64,000 bases of DNA, taken from positions 61,276,274-61,340,273 of the forward strand of contig CM051526.1 in assembly GCA_028017165.1 (NCBI GenBank), in the 5' to 3' direction. Positions 33,577 to 44,770 of this stretch are shown piece after piece. Position 1 is the first letter of the stretch, and the number at the start of each line of letters is the position of its first letter. Under the pieces are notes generated by a model that was not told where the DNA came from, searched no databases, and saw only the letters and a program-made list of their open reading frames with translations. This stretch comes from Herpetospermum pedunculosum. Its lineage: Eukaryota; Streptophyta; Magnoliopsida; Cucurbitales; Cucurbitaceae. A program made the translations under genes and the position numbers.

Positions 33577-35476
33577 CACTACAAGAATTTACACTTTACC
33601 CGACGCCATCAAGCGTCGGAATAGAAACCTTTTGCGTCGGGTAAACTCTGTCCCGACGCACCAATGCGTCGGGATAGAGCGTCGCAATAGACCAGTCGGA
33701 AGATTAACATCCGACGCAACGCGTCGGTTTTTTTGGTCTAACCCGACGCTCAGTCAAAGCGTCGGGTTAGATATGTTTATCCGACGCTTGGACTAGCTAA
33801 GCGTCGGATAAAGATATCTAACCCGACGCTTTGACTGAGCGTCGGGTTAGACTAACCCGACGCGTTAAGTATGCGTCGGGTAGTCTATCTAATCCGCCGC
33901 GTCATTAACGCGTCGGGTTAGCTGTTTTTTTTTTTTTTTTTTTTTTTAAATTGACATAAAACTCTCTAAAATCAGTTAAGTTACACTTGTTCTTCATAAA
34001 AGTTACACTCTAAAATCAGTTAAGCTACAATCAGAATTAAGTTACACTTGTTCTTCATACATCAAAATACATAGTCCTACCATCAAAACCACCTAAAAAA
34101 GCGACCATCTGCACATCGACTTCAAAAATTCTTGTTTCATAGCCCTTCCTTGAAACTCCTACATCAAAGATTTAACATGTTCAATATAACAATACAAGAA
34201 GAGATAATACCAAAAGTTTGTTCATTATGAATGCAACCATCAAGAAATTACCAAAATCTTAAAGATATTCCCTCTTCCAACATTTTTCAATTCAATCTAA
34301 TCTTAGGAATAAGAATGATAGAAGAACGTACCGTAAAGGAAAATCACAAAAATGTGTTTAATTAGTATAACCATTTTTCTAAGTTAAACAAAATCACGAA
34401 AATGTGTTTAATAATTAAGAAGAATAAGGCTTAACACACATATACATAAGCATTAACACACATAAACTTTTAACTAGAGGTTGAACAAAAAATCAGTAAA
34501 TTCCAATACTTAACACACATATACATAAGCATTATGGTGACAGTAGAAGAGAAAGAACCAATGAACACAAGAGAAAAAGTTCTAAAACAAACCCCACAGC
34601 AGTATTATTTGAAACCCCACAGCAGTAACAAAAGAAAAAAACCTAAAATGAAGCAAAACCCACCAATCAAACTCTAAAACTATATCCAAAAAGCTCAACA
34701 AGATTGAAAACAGTAAAAAAACAATTGTAAAGTCAAATTGTCTCCATTGCAGTCTTAACATTTGCCAACTCAAGTTGCACAGCATGAAGCACTGGCATAA
34801 CATCCTCAGCACTAAAACCCTTCTCCCCTAACTGACCCAATATCTTATTAGCCCTATTCAAATACCCTAAACTATCGCTAATCCTTTTCAAGCTATAATT
34901 AACAGAACCCATCAATTGTAAAGTCATAGCAACAAGTAAAGAAGGGTTCCCATTATCATCTTTATCCAAAGCTTTCAAAGCTCACAAATTGAACAAAATT
35001 TTAAACCGAGAATACCAAAAATTACAAAATCAGATTCAGAAGACAGCCTTCACAAATTGTCTCTCCCTATCTCAAACAAAAAATGCTGCCCTAATTAATT
35101 TTGCATGCTTTAAAACTAAGAATACCAAAAATTGCATGCTACCAGAAGCCCCCAAAATACATACATTTTCATTTTGCAAAGTCCCAAACAGCAACACCAC
35201 CCCAAAATATGAACTCTAACCCGACGCCTGGACCGGGCGCCGGGTAAGATATGTCTAAACCGACGCATGAACAATGCGTCGTATTAGATATATCTAACCC
35301 GACGCCTGGACTTGGCGTCGGGTAAAATATATCTAGCCCGACGCCTGGTCCAAGCGTCGGTTTAGACATATCTTACCCGACGCCCGGTCCAGGCGTCGGT
35401 TTAGACATATCTTACCCGACGCCCGGTCCAGGCGTCGGGTTAGAGTTCGTCTGGAAAACAATAATTTCTTGTAGTG
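33577..35476. mobile_element. Non-autonomous CACTA transposon, complete (1900 bp)
   Basis: Ends CACTACAAGAATTTACAC and, inverted, CACTACAAGAAATTATTG, with a 3-bp duplication ATA (33574-33576 and 35477-35479), are diagnostic of CACTA. Both subterminal zones (to about 33925 and from about 35218) are arrays of CCCGACGC / GCGTCGGG in both orientations, the usual transposase-binding-type repeats. No transposase is present; the interior carries host gene sequence. Confidence 0.5.
34733..34990 (-). pseudogene. Captured fragment of a kinesin-light-chain-related (TPR) gene
   Basis: The minus-strand frame contains MTLQLMGSVNYSLKR, SLGYLNRANKILGQLG and PVLHAVQLELANVKTAM. I recognise this from the TPR region of plant KLCR proteins (kinesin light chain-related, cortical microtubule associated). 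Only about 80 codons remain, probably one exon; the frame departs from the family right after ANVKTAM and ends. It lies wholly within the CACTA element, so it is a transduplicated piece and not a gene. Confidence 0.5.
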
Positions 35477-35580
35477 ATAAGAAAAAATGTTAATATAAAG
35501 AATATATGTACATATGATCGAGTTCCAACCATTTGGGTTACCACTCAACTTCATGTGGATTTGTTGTTTAGGCTCGCGAT

Positions 35581-35648
35581 AAGGGGTGTACAAATAACCC
35601 GATAAAATGGAGCAACTCAGACTACCAAAAATCCAAATCATAAGAGTT
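35581..35648. mobile_element. Left end of an hAT-like element
   Basis: AAGGGGTGTACAAATAACCC resembles the ends of the hAT copies at 14025 and 40465. The gag-only retroelement is inserted next to it, and GGTTCAACCCGAACC-rich sequence continues at 37895-38000. I could not find its right end. Confidence 0.5.
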
Positions 35649-37894
35649 TGTTGAAAAATTTAAGGATTTAATTAAGTTTATTTAATTATTTTATTTTAAT
35701 TTATTCATTTAATTAAAATTTAATTCTTTTATCAAAAAAAGGAAAAAGAAAGAGGTTGAGATTCAACTATCCTCCTTTCAAGAAAAAAAATTAGGAGGAA
35801 GAACGTGACAGTGTTTTCACGTTTCTCCATCCTCAAGTTTAGGGGAAAAAACGGAAACACAGAGTTTTTCTAGAAAAAGGAAAACCAGCGAAAGACAGAA
35901 GTTTTTTTTGGTTGTTGTCCAGAAATTAATCGATCCAAAAATTATTTGTCAAAATCTGAGAGCATACAAGTCAAAAGGATTCGTAAGAGAGCTTAGCTGC
36001 ACACAAGCAATCTTGGAGGGAGTTGTATCCTCGGAGTAGAGTGCCGAAAAACTCAGTGCAAGTGGGGGCACGTCTTCTCTAAGGACAACGTTCATCAACG
36101 CGCCTCTGCCCAATTAACAGACTTTTCTAATCCTTTGCCTTTTAATTCTTTTATTGACTTATGTTTACAGTTTCCTGCCATTAATAAACCCAATTAACAA
36201 GCTTTTCTAATCTTTTGCCTTTTAATTCTTTTATTAACTTATGTTTACAGTTTACTGCCATTAATAATTTGACGTATTATTTCTAACAATCTTATAGAAG
36301 ACGTGGTTGGTTAGGAATTCTGTAAGTAAGTATGTCTGATATAGCTTATGGATTTAAATTTAATTTCCGCGAACCTGAAAAATTTACTGGACAAAATTTT
36401 AAATGTTGGCAACAGATGGAATTTTGGCTAACCACCCTAGGTTTGTATTCTGTAATCTCTAGTACTGAGAAGGGAAAAGAAAAGGTGGGTGAAAGTCCGA
36501 GGGCCACTGATTCAGACCTTAGCATAACTACTCAATCTAGCATCAAATCTACTGCTGACAAAAATGTGGAAGAAAAAGATATTCTGTGTCATGGAAATAT
36601 TTTGAGTGCTGACCGTATCTATAAAATCTTCTGCTCAACTAAAAATTCTATAGAATTATGGGAAGCCTTAGAAAATAAATATGGGTAAGAGGAGTTAAAT
36701 TTTAAAAGGAATGTCATTGAAAAATGGATTGATTTCCAAATGGTCAATGAGAAATCAGTTTGTGACCAAATTCATGAGTTTGGAAATCTTATATTTGATT
36801 TGAAAATGAAGGGAATTAAGTTTGATGATGGTGTATTAGTCGCCTCCCTTATTAAAAAATTACCTCGGTCGGATTTTCAAAGAGTCATGAAACAAAAACC
36901 TGAAAATTTCTACTACGATGAATTGGTTGGTTGAAAGAAGTCTCGCACTCAAATAACCAAGCAAAAGCCTTGTTGGTTGAAAGAGCTTATAATCCCAAGC
37001 TAAAGAAGTTCAAGAAAACTGTTCCAAACAAAAAACACCAGAAGTTACAAACCAAAAGATAAAAATGTGCACATGACCGTCTAAAGTGCAAAACCGACCA
37101 AAATTCCTAAATTGACTTGTACTACGTGTGAGGTAAGTGGAAACTTGAGTTATAGGACCTAGTTCAAGACTATGTTCACTATGGCTCCTTCAAACGTACA
37201 CTTATTCTCACTAAGTGGAGGTTTAAACCTGGAAGGTACCTACACCTATTACGTAGTAAAGATGCTCTCTTATTGTTTTTATTTTTTTTTTTTTTATTTT
37301 TAAAATAAAATGTATATTCATGTTTCATAAAATCTTAAATTATTGTGGGGGACTGTTGAAAAATTTAAAGATTTAATTAAGTTTGTTTAATTATTTTATT
37401 TTAATTTATTCATTTAATTAAAATTTAATTGCTTTATAAAAAAGGAAAAAGAAAGAGGTTGAGATTCAACTATCCTATGAAAAGAATTAGGAGGAAGAAC
37501 GTGGCTGTGTTTTCACGTTTCTCCATCCTCAAGTTTAGGGGAAAAAACGGAAACACATATTTTTCTGGAAAAAGGAAAACCAGCTAAAGACAGAAGTATT
37601 TTTTGGTTGTTGTCCAGAAATTAATCGATCCAAAAATTATTTGTCAAAATCTGAGAGCATACAAGTCAAAAGGATTCGTAGGAGAGCTTAGCTGCACACA
37701 AACAATCTTGAAGGGATTCCTGGGAGTAAAGTGCCGAAAAACTCAGTGCAAGTGGAGGCACGTCTTCTCTAAGGACAACGTTCATCAACGCGCCTCTGCC
37801 CAATTAACAGACTTTTCTAATCTTTGTCTTTTAATTCTTTTATTGACTTATGTTTACAGTTTGCCATTAATAATTTGATGTATTATTTCTAACA
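35649..37894 (+). mobile_element. TR-GAG: gag-only LTR retrotransposon
   Basis: LTRs of 640 bp (35649-36288) and 541 bp (37354-37894) both start TGTTGAAAAATTTAA and end TATTTCTAACA. Flanks GAGTT and GAATT differ at one base. A GTGGGGGA polypurine tract precedes the 3' LTR. Only about 1.07 kb lies between the LTRs, holding gag and nothing else, so the element depended on enzymes in trans. The 5' LTR is longer because a segment of about 79 bp is duplicated at 36112-36270. Confidence 0.5.
36332..37060 (+). pseudogene. copia-type gag of the TR-GAG
   Basis: Starts MSDIAYGFKFNF and shows the copia gag signature KFTGQNFKCWQQMEFWL, then IELWEALENKYG, FQMVNEKSVCDQIHEF and VASLIKKLP. One in-frame TAA (36686-36688) and a shift near 36930 interrupt it. 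There is no protease, integrase or RT sequence before the 3' LTR. Confidence 0.5.
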
Positions 37895-38081
37895 GAATTA
37901 AGTTGGGTTAGTTTTTTAGAAATCAAAATTTCGTTTCGGTTCACAGGTTGAATTTTATTTGGCTTGGTTCAACCCGAACCAAGCCAAGTTCACGTATTTA
38001 AAAAAAAATATAGATTATCTCTCTATATAAATGAAACTATTCTTCTTAAACCTAATTTCAGTTTCACATATGCATTGCGTA

Positions 38082-38452
38082 GTTTTAATTCGTCCGTCCC
38101 TCATTTCTCTTTTCTCTCGACAGTCAACTCTCATTATTTAGTCTCTCTTCACTCACTCTCAGAGTCTCGTTAATCGTGCACGTTTAATTCGTCCGTCCCT
38201 CATTTCTCTTTTCTCTCGACAGTCAACTCTCATTATTTAGTCTCTCTTCACTCACTCTCAGAGTCTCGTTAATCGTGCACGTTTAATTCGTCCGTCCCTC
38301 ATTTCTCTTTTCTCTCGACAGTCAACTCTCATTATTTAGTCTCTCTTCACTCACTCTCAGAGTCTCGTTAATCGTTCGTCTTCTCTCGCGGACTCGCTGG
38401 ACGCCAAAGTTCTCAGCCCCTCGCGGACTCGCTGGACGCCAAAGTTATCAGC
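38082..38452. repeat. 99-bp x3 tandem repeat followed by a 34-bp x2 repeat
   Basis: The phrase CGTCCGTCCCTCATTTC starts at 38091, 38190 and 38289. Directly after, CGGACTCGCTGGACGCC is duplicated near 38393 and 38425. The CT-rich, exon-leader-like character matches the interior of the neighbouring hAT elements. Confidence 0.5.
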
Positions 38453-39985
38453 CCCTCACCGTCACTCTTGGAGTCATTCGACTTTGTCTTCTTCCCTTCC
38501 GACTAGCAACTCAGCCCCCTTCAATTTGTTGATTTAGTTTTCATCTAGGTGTACCTTTATTTCAATGTTAGAGCACTATCTAGTATCTAGATTCTATTGA
38601 TTTAGTTGTCAAGTATTGAATAATATGAATCCTCTAATCAAACTCTCTTATCTGAATCTTCTAATAGTTGTCTTTCTAATATGCTGTTTTATTTAATTTT
38701 TTGTTTTTATGAAACTTGAAATATAGATTTCTCATTTGTTGTTGATTTGAATCTTCTTTCGTTTAGGTTAGCTAGAAATTGTATTTGATAAAGGAATTGC
38801 ATCACTTTAAATTGTCATAAGTTTGGGCTCAAAAGTCCAAATACTTTTGGGAGAGTCTATAAACTCGAATTATAGCCTCAATTTAGAATTAATTTCTTAT
38901 TTTATTATAATTAAGATATTAAATTAGGTACGAATTTTGGAGTGTAGTTTTTATTTACTTATTTTAATTTAGGGTTAATTTTTGTTTTATTTTATTGTAA
39001 TTAAGATATTAAATTTGAGGTTTATTTTTTGTTAATTTTAATTTAGGTTTTAAATTTAGGGATTACTTTATTTTATTCAAGGGACTAAATTATGGTTGAA
39101 TTATTTATTATAATTTAAGTATTAAATATAGTATTATTTTTATTTTATTTTATTTTAACTAAGGTATTAAATTTAGGGTTATTTTTTGTTTTATTTTGTT
39201 GGAATTAAGATATTAAATTTGGGGTTAATTTTACTTTTGGTTTTAAATTAGGTATTAAATTTAGGGATTACTTTTATTTGATTTTATTTTAATTAAGGTA
39301 TTTAATTAGGGGTTACTTATTTAATTATTTATTTTAATTGAAGTATTAAATTTAGTATTCATTTTTACTTTATTTTATTTGATTTAAGATATTAAATTAT
39401 GTTTTTTTTTAAAAAAAATTAAAGTTTTAAATTTGGGGTTAAGCATTTTAATTAGTGTAACATATATATGTATTTTAATTTATTATAAATATAAAATGAC
39501 ATTTTGGTAATAACTATACTTTATTACGATACTAAATAAAAGTAAATTGATGTAGCCTATCTGACCCAAAGAGAGTTATCTCCCAAAACAATCTATCCAA
39601 TAATCTTATTATGAATCAAAAGTTAATGAATACATGACGATTCTCTATTTATAGATAATGAAAAGTAAATTAAAACTCAATGTTTATTTATTTATTATTA
39701 TTATTTTTTTAATAACTCTCAATGTTTATTTATATTTGGTATCGTAATGAATTAATTATTTATTTATTATAATTTAAGTATTAAATATAGTTTTATTATT
39801 ATATTTTTTTTTTTGAACTAAAATATTAAATTTGGTATTGAATTTTGGGTTATTTTTTTTGTTTTATTTGGTTGGAATTAAGATATTAAATTTGGGGTTA
39901 ATTATTAATTTTACTTTAGGTTTTAAATTAGTTATTAAATTTAGGGATTACGTTTATTTTATTTTAATTAAGGTATTAAATTAAG
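38453..39985. other. Long degenerate AT-rich region built on an AATTAAGGTATTAAAT phrase
   Basis: From about 38880 to 40460, variants of GGTATTAAATTTAGGGATTA recur every 40-90 bases, an eroded tandem-like array. No gene. Confidence 0.5.
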
Positions 39986-40323
39986 GGAACTTGTAACCGA
40001 TGTCAATTTAGAGTAAAAATAATTAAAAATATAACATTTTTTTAAAAATTATGCAAATATGACAATTTCTATCACTGATAGTATAGTTTATCGCTGATAG
40101 AAGTTTATTGTTTGATAGTAGTCTTTTTTTTATAGAATTTTGTCAGTGATAATAGTCTATGAGTGACGATAGAAGTCTATTAGTGATAGAAGTCTATCAT
40201 AATAGAAGTCTATCAGTAATAGTCATAAGGTCTATTAGGAACTGATTTTTTGCCATATTTGCAAAATATTTTAAACTTTGCTAAATTTGTAATTATTTTT
40301 ACCGCTGTTTGTGCAACCAACCC
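39986..40323 (+). mobile_element. MULE-type MITE, tetO-like family, copy D
   Basis: Starts GGAACTTGTAACCGATG, ends GTGCAACCAACCC, with perfect 9-bp flanks TAAATTAAG (39977-39985 and 40324-40332). It is the most diverged of the four copies; few of its palindromes are perfect. Confidence 0.5.
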
Positions 40324-41139
40324 TAAATTAAGTGTTAATTAATTATTTATTTATTTTAATTGAAGTATTAAATGTAGTATTATTTTTATTTTATTTTATT
40401 TGAAATAAGATATTAAATTAGTTTTATTTTTATTTTTATTTTTAAATTAAGGTTTTAAATTTGGTAGAAGGTGTACGAAAAAAACCTGCAACCTGAAAAA
40501 CTCGGACCAACCCAACCCAAATTTTCGGGTTAGGTTGGTTTTTTTCCAACCCAAATTTTCGGGTCAGTTTGCGGGTTGAACCAATTTTGGAACCGACCCA
40601 AATTACTTATATTTAAATATATATATATATATATATATATAATTACAATTAGGTTTTCAGCTCTCCTTCCTATTCTCGATTTGTCGTCTCTCACACCTCT
40701 CCTTCTCTCTCGCTGTCGTCTCTGTCGCCCTCCACCTCGTCGCTCTCAGCCTTGCCATAGTCACTCTCGTCGCCATCGATAGATTTCCACCTCGTCGGAG
40801 GAAGAAAACACGTTGTCAGAACTTTCTTTGAGGAAATTCTCAAGATCCTACAATTTCATAGGAAACGTGTTGAGAATGCAACAATGACATAAATCCATTT
40901 TTTAAGGAGACAAGTACTTTACCTTTTTGTTGTTGGTCTTTTCTTTTTCCTAATTGAGTTTTAGCAAACTGAGATCAAGATATTAGTGGTTATACAAGTA
41001 CTTGAAAGTGTTAATGATTTGACCTAATGTCATTTGTGATAATCTTTTAATTCTATCTTTTCTTTGTGTTATGATTGATTGATATTTTCAACAAGATGGG
41101 GTGCTTCTTACTTTCTATTGTAATATAATAGCATTAACA

Positions 41140-42451
41140 TGTTGCACACTTTTAATGCAGGGCAAAATCGCAAGTGTACGGGTCAAGTAATAAAGTGTAA
41201 ATAATTACGAATATCGTCCTCATGATTGAATTTCTAGCTCACTTAAGTACCCCGAATAATAGTGTTTAATTTTATCTAGAGAGATAAAATGCGAAGAGGG
41301 TTGTGACAAAAACTACGAAAACAAACAATAGAATAAGGTAACAAATGAGACAAATCACGAGAAAATTATCTTAGAGATATGATTTCACCAATTAGATTGA
41401 CGCTTCAATCAATCAAATGCCTAGATTATCTAGAAGAACAAAAATAACAATTGACTCTTACGAGCACAATTGGTAATGTAATAAAACTAATCGTTCAATC
41501 TAGTTTTTAAAGACATGCAAGACATTAAAAACTCTTCTTTAAAACAACTTCTAAGAGAGCCCTAATCATTCTCATGTTAGAACTACTCTTAGTCATGCAA
41601 TAAAGATCTAGTCTAAATTATCCTCGCATAAATTTAAACCATGAAAACATACAACCTTTGACCAGAAGATTATAAGCATTAAGAAAGTAAAAGCACGAAT
41701 GAAAGATAAACAATCAATCTAAACATTCAATTAATCAAAACATCAAAACTAAAAGGCTACATCAATCCCCAAGATATAAAATTTAGCTACACATGTTCAA
41801 TACTAAAAAAATCTTAAACAATGAGAAATTCATAAACAAAGTTCTAAGAAAAGGAGAATAAAACTCAATGTTGTGCCGTTCTCCGTTCCCGGCGTGTGGT
41901 CTACGATCTTTTGCTTCGAAATCTCTTCCTCCGTTTCAATCGTCGTTTCCTCTTCTTCCAAGTGTGATAATCTCGAAAATATGGCTTTCTCTCTCTAAAA
42001 ATTGGACCCTAGGTCGGCTGGAAAAAGATGCATTTATAGTGAAATCTGCCACAGCGTCGAGACCCTAGGGGCAGCGTCTCGACGCTGTCCCGAAAATAAA
42101 ATCTTTCTGTTTTGGAAGGCCAGCGTCGAGACGCTAGGCATAGCGTCTCGACGCTACGGACGGAGTTGACGCTTAAAGACTTTCCGTAGCGTCTCGACGC
42201 TACTGCTGCGAGATTCTTGGCTTGTAGACAAAATTTGAGCGTCTCGACGCTCTGCCCTCGGGATTTTTGGCTTGAGCTTCTTTTCCAATCACCCAATTGG
42301 CTCACTTCTCCTTATAATCCTCAATAATGCTCCATTTAGCTCCAATGGCTCAATTCCTACAACATAAAAGAGAATCACCGTAAAAGTGCTCGTTTAAACG
42401 GTAAACTATCTATAAAAAGGCTATAAAGATAGCACACTTTGTGAGCTATCA
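41140..42451. mobile_element. Solo LTR (1312 bp) inside the hAT element
   Basis: Starts TGTTGCACAC, ends GTGAGCTATCA, and has a perfect 5-bp duplication TAACA (41135-41139 and 42452-42456). No internal retroelement region remains, so it arose by LTR-LTR recombination. It contains CAAGTGTACGGGTCAAG near 41173. Confidence 0.5.
42052..42252. repeat. Cluster of AGCGTCGAGACGCT palindromes in the solo LTR
   Basis: The 14-bp palindrome or its half GCGTCTCGACGC occurs about six times in 200 bases, much more GC-rich than its surroundings and full of CG dinucleotides. It could act as a protein-binding or methylated region of the LTR. Confidence 0.5.
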
Positions 42452-42798
42452 TAACACCTGTGATATAATCAACTGCAAGAAATAGTCATTGTCTTAGGTT
42501 TTAAGCAATCGTGTTCATGTTGTAAAAATTACAGTAATTTGTTGTTTACCCCATTTTAGATGATTGATAATATTTTACACTGATTAATTCCTTTATTTTA
42601 CAATTTCTCAGACCTCGGTGGAGACAAAAAAAATGTCCTGAAGTAGAACAAAATTAATGGTGATTTTGAAAGGAAAATCAAGATTAAGGAATTTCGGGTT
42701 AGTGAATTCCCAACCCAACCCATGTACACCCCTAAAATTTGGGGTCAAGCATTTTAATTAGTGTAAATATATGTATTTTAATTTATTATAAATATAAA

Positions 42799-43035
42799 GG
42801 GGGCGTTTGGCCCAAGGAGTTGAGAGAGTTGAAGTTGTTTAGTCTGGTAGTTCTGAAGTATGCATGTTCGGGGCAGAAAGTTGTTTAGTCTGAAGTCTGT
42901 GATGTGTTTGGGGCAGAGAGTGGTTGAACTTGAAGTTCTATTTTAGTTGCTACATCATTTTTTTCTACCAACTTTCAAAATTTCATTATTTAGAACTTCT
43001 TCCAATTCCAATCAATTCTAAAAATATATATAGAA
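42799..43035. mobile_element. Harbinger-like element, left end only
   Basis: GGGGGCGTTTGGCCCAAGGA followed by GTTGTTTAGTCTG repeats is nearly the same as the left end of the element at 57300. Copia sequence replaces the rest from about 43035. Confidence 0.5.
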
Positions 43036-44337
43036 TGGTGAGTATCTAGAAGTGAAGGGGAAGGACACAATGTCAATATTGAGCTGTGCAAGAACCAAGC
43101 TGATTACTGAAGTGCTCCTAGTTCCAGAGATTGATCAAAACTTGTTAAGTGTTGGTCAACTAGTAGATAAGGGATTCAAAGTGTTATTTGAAAAATAAAA
43201 GTGCCTTATTTTCGATTAGCTGTTTAAAATAAAGATACAACACAAAATGCTTCTTATTGGATCCACTCGAGAAGGACCAAATAGCTTTCAAGTGTCAAGT
43301 GAGTGACACTGAGCTATGATACAAGAGGTTGAGGCATTTTCATCAGAAGAGGTTGCAGTATTTGCAGAAGAATGAGATGGTAGTTGGAGTACCAGTTCTG
43401 TAGGAGCTGAAAACAAACTACAAAGATTGTTTCACAGGGAATCAAACAAACTGTCATTCAAGAAGTCAATTTAGAAAGCAACAAAGAAGGTGCAACTCAT
43501 CCACACTAATTTGTGTGGACCTCAACCAACTCTCTCACTGAATGATAGTAGTTATTTCATTATCTTATTGATGGTTATACCAAAATATGCTGGATTTACT
43601 TCATGAAACATAAGTCTGAAGTAGCTAAAGTGTTTCTGAAGTTTAAAAGATGGGTTGATAATCAGAGTGGTTGTCAAATTTAGGTGGTGAAGTCCGATAA
43701 CGGGAATGAATACACGTCACAAAGGTTCAATTTCTTCTTTGAAGAAGCTGGAATAGAACATCAACTCACTGCTCCATATACTCCACAACAAAACGGAGTT
43801 AGTGAGAGGAAAAAAATGATTATTAGATGACAAAATGCATGTTGCATGAGAAGAACTTGTCAAAGGAGTTTTGGGCTGAAGCAACACATAATTTTTTTTT
43901 ATTGAATAGACTACCTACAAAGGTATTCGGAGAAGAGACACCCTGTTTAGGTTGGTTTAATAGTAAACCAAAACTGATATTTTTTTTTAAGGTGTTTGGT
44001 TGTTTGTGTTTTTCTCATGTTCAACATGTGAAAAGGCAAAACCACCAGGAATCTTTGTAGGCTATAACCTGGTGTCCAAAGCCTACAAGATCTATCAAAC
44101 TCACACAAAGAAGATGATGATTAGTAGGGATGTTCAGTTCTTGGAGGATGAGGAGAAGTGAGACTAGATAAAAGAAGCAGAGATGAAGCAACAAGAAGTT
44201 TCTCTGGATCCTGATGAACTGATTGATGATGCACCAGTTAGAAAGACTAGACTATTGAATGAGGTATATGAAAGAAGTAATGTATAGTTGTGTTAGGAGC
44301 AAGCTAGATGTTTGCAACATTTGAGTTAGGAGGAGTA
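43036..44337 (+). pseudogene. Decayed copia gag-pre-integrase/integrase (no RT)
   Basis: In broken frames one reads LITEVLLVPEIDQNLLSVGQ, the integrase pieces SDNGNEYTSQRFN and PYTPQQNGVSERKK, and ISRDVQFLED near the 3' end. There are many stops. It is the same family as the minus-strand copy at 51183-54156 and, like that copy, passes from the integrase C-terminal part straight to the 3' LTR. The 5' half is missing. Confidence 0.5.
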
Positions 44338-44560
44338 TGTTAGTTAACTCAAAGCTACACGAGTCTATTTTTAGTTGTTTTAGGATTAGTCGAGGGTCCA
44401 AGTTTTAGTCAGTTGTTATATTTGAGTTAGTGGAGTAAACGAATAGTTTTGTGGAGTTAGTTGCTGTTTTTATGAAGTTAACTAAGCTATTTTTAGTATT
44501 TAGAATGTGTATTAAAGTTCGGTTGTTATTTAATGAAATCATAATATTTCCCACTTCTCA
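44338..44560 (+). mobile_element. 3' LTR of the decayed copia copy
   Basis: Starts TGTTAGTTAACTCAAAGC after the polypurine AGGAGGAGTA and matches the LTRs at 51183-51428 and 53911-54156 with insertions. Confidence 0.5.
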
Positions 44561-44770
44561 ACCTTAATGCTCTTTATATGACCATCAAACCCAAGTAATT
44601 TTATGCTCGCACCAAACATTCGAGCTCCACTATCACTTTGTTCATTAAAAGGTTGCTCTCGACACCCTTGTTACTCAATTTGTTCCTTCCAAGGACTTAT
44701 CATGGATATACTCACCAAACCGCTTCCTAAGGCATGGTTTCAATGTCTTCCCAGTTTCTTAATTATAATA
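44561..44770 (+). pseudogene. copia RNase H C-terminal remnant
   Basis: Two adjacent frames give TLVTQFVPSKDL and DILTKPLPKAWFQC, the typical end of copia polyproteins. It belongs to a different, older insertion than the LTR beside it. Confidence 0.5.

Larger units (their letters stand above)
40465..42734. mobile_element. hAT-like element with perfect 8-bp target duplication
   Basis: Ends TAGAAGGTGTACG and, inverted, TAGGGGTGTACATGGG are flanked by AAATTTGG on both sides (40457-40464 and 42735-42742). The flanks are continuous with the AT-rich array, which shows the uninterrupted version at about 39418-39500. Subterminal zones are AACCCAACCC-rich. Without the solo LTR it would be about 950 bp. 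No transposase. Confidence 0.5.

Noticed and set aside
33577..33925. Regular GCGTCGGG palindromes as a CRISPR-like array
   Set aside because: Spacing and orientation vary, and the block is the subterminal zone of a CACTA transposon in plant DNA.
34989..35369. Frames inside the CACTA right half
   Set aside because: They are translations of subterminal repeats, not genes.
37603..37878. 91-aa frame in the 3' LTR of the TR-GAG
   Set aside because: It is LTR sequence and is broken in the 5' LTR copy.
35581..42734. Pairing the hAT left end at 35581 with the right end at 42734
   Set aside because: The right end pairs with 40465 through a perfect 8-bp duplication, so it belongs to that element.
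44338..44770. RNase H remnant as the missing part of the neighbouring RT-less copia copy
   Set aside because: It lies outside, beyond the 3' LTR, so it must come from another insertion.
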